Shown: piece by piece, positions 5,565-5,573 of the stretch
Position numbering within the stretch: the first letter of the stretch is position 1
How the letters are laid out: each line of letters opens with the position of its first letter
Origin: an uncultured Faecalibacterium sp.
GTDB lineage: Bacteria; Bacillota; Clostridia; Oscillospirales; Ruminococcaceae
Length of the DNA: 5,573 nucleotides
Reading direction: 5' to 3'
Assembly: GCA_902463905.1 (NCBI GenBank)
Contig: CABQHF010000141.1
Coordinates: 1 to 5,573 of the forward strand
Notes under the pieces: generated by a model
Databases searched by the model: none
Seen by the model: the letters and a program-made list of their open reading frames with translations, nothing else
Told to the model about the DNA's origin: nothing
Program-made: the position numbers and the translations under genes

Positions 5565-5573
5565 GGGAAAATA

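Overview
The window is GC-rich with a strong preference for G or C at third codon positions. It has canonical AAGGAG-type ribosome binding sites, short intergenic gaps and a gap filled with small GC-rich palindromes. Together with the gene types this suggests a gut-associated Clostridia member of the Oscillospiraceae/Ruminococcaceae, most likely Faecalibacterium or a close relative. That assignment is an inference from style and remembered relatives, not from a search.

Layout. Bases 2-3946 (+ strand) hold the 3' part of a co-directional operon: a 5'-truncated GPH-family (MelB-type) cation symporter, an alpha/beta hydrolase of the cinnamoyl/feruloyl-esterase type (3 nt gap), and a 641-residue Old Yellow Enzyme-type FMN/4Fe-4S/FAD oxidoreductase (30 nt gap). 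A strong intrinsic terminator at 3968-4010 closes it. Bases 4011-4318 contain no credible gene but carry three clusters of imperfect palindromes that look like dispersed intergenic repeats. A second terminator (4319-4355) serves the converging minus-strand gene, a sodium/calcium exchanger-type antiporter (4379-5338).

Upstream of the antiporter, on the minus strand, lie a recognisable promoter (TATAAT at 5541-5536) and a leader of about 190 nt. The leader contains a complete intrinsic terminator before the ribosome binding site. The 5' arm of that terminator is also perfectly complementary over 8 nt to the very start of the transcript. This is the arrangement of a transcription-attenuating riboswitch: if the start of the RNA pairs with the terminator arm, the terminator cannot form and the antiporter is expressed. 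The class is not assigned; the closing junction partly resembles the yybP-ykoY (Mn2+) class.

Working model. The operon pairs an importer with a hydroxycinnamoyl-esterase-like hydrolase and an enoate/dienoyl-CoA-reductase-like flavoenzyme, which would suit uptake of a plant ester or glycoside, ester cleavage and C=C reduction of the released acid. The flavoenzyme lacks the usual active-site Tyr loop, so its substrate may be unusual. The antiporter is a separate unit for cation homeostasis.
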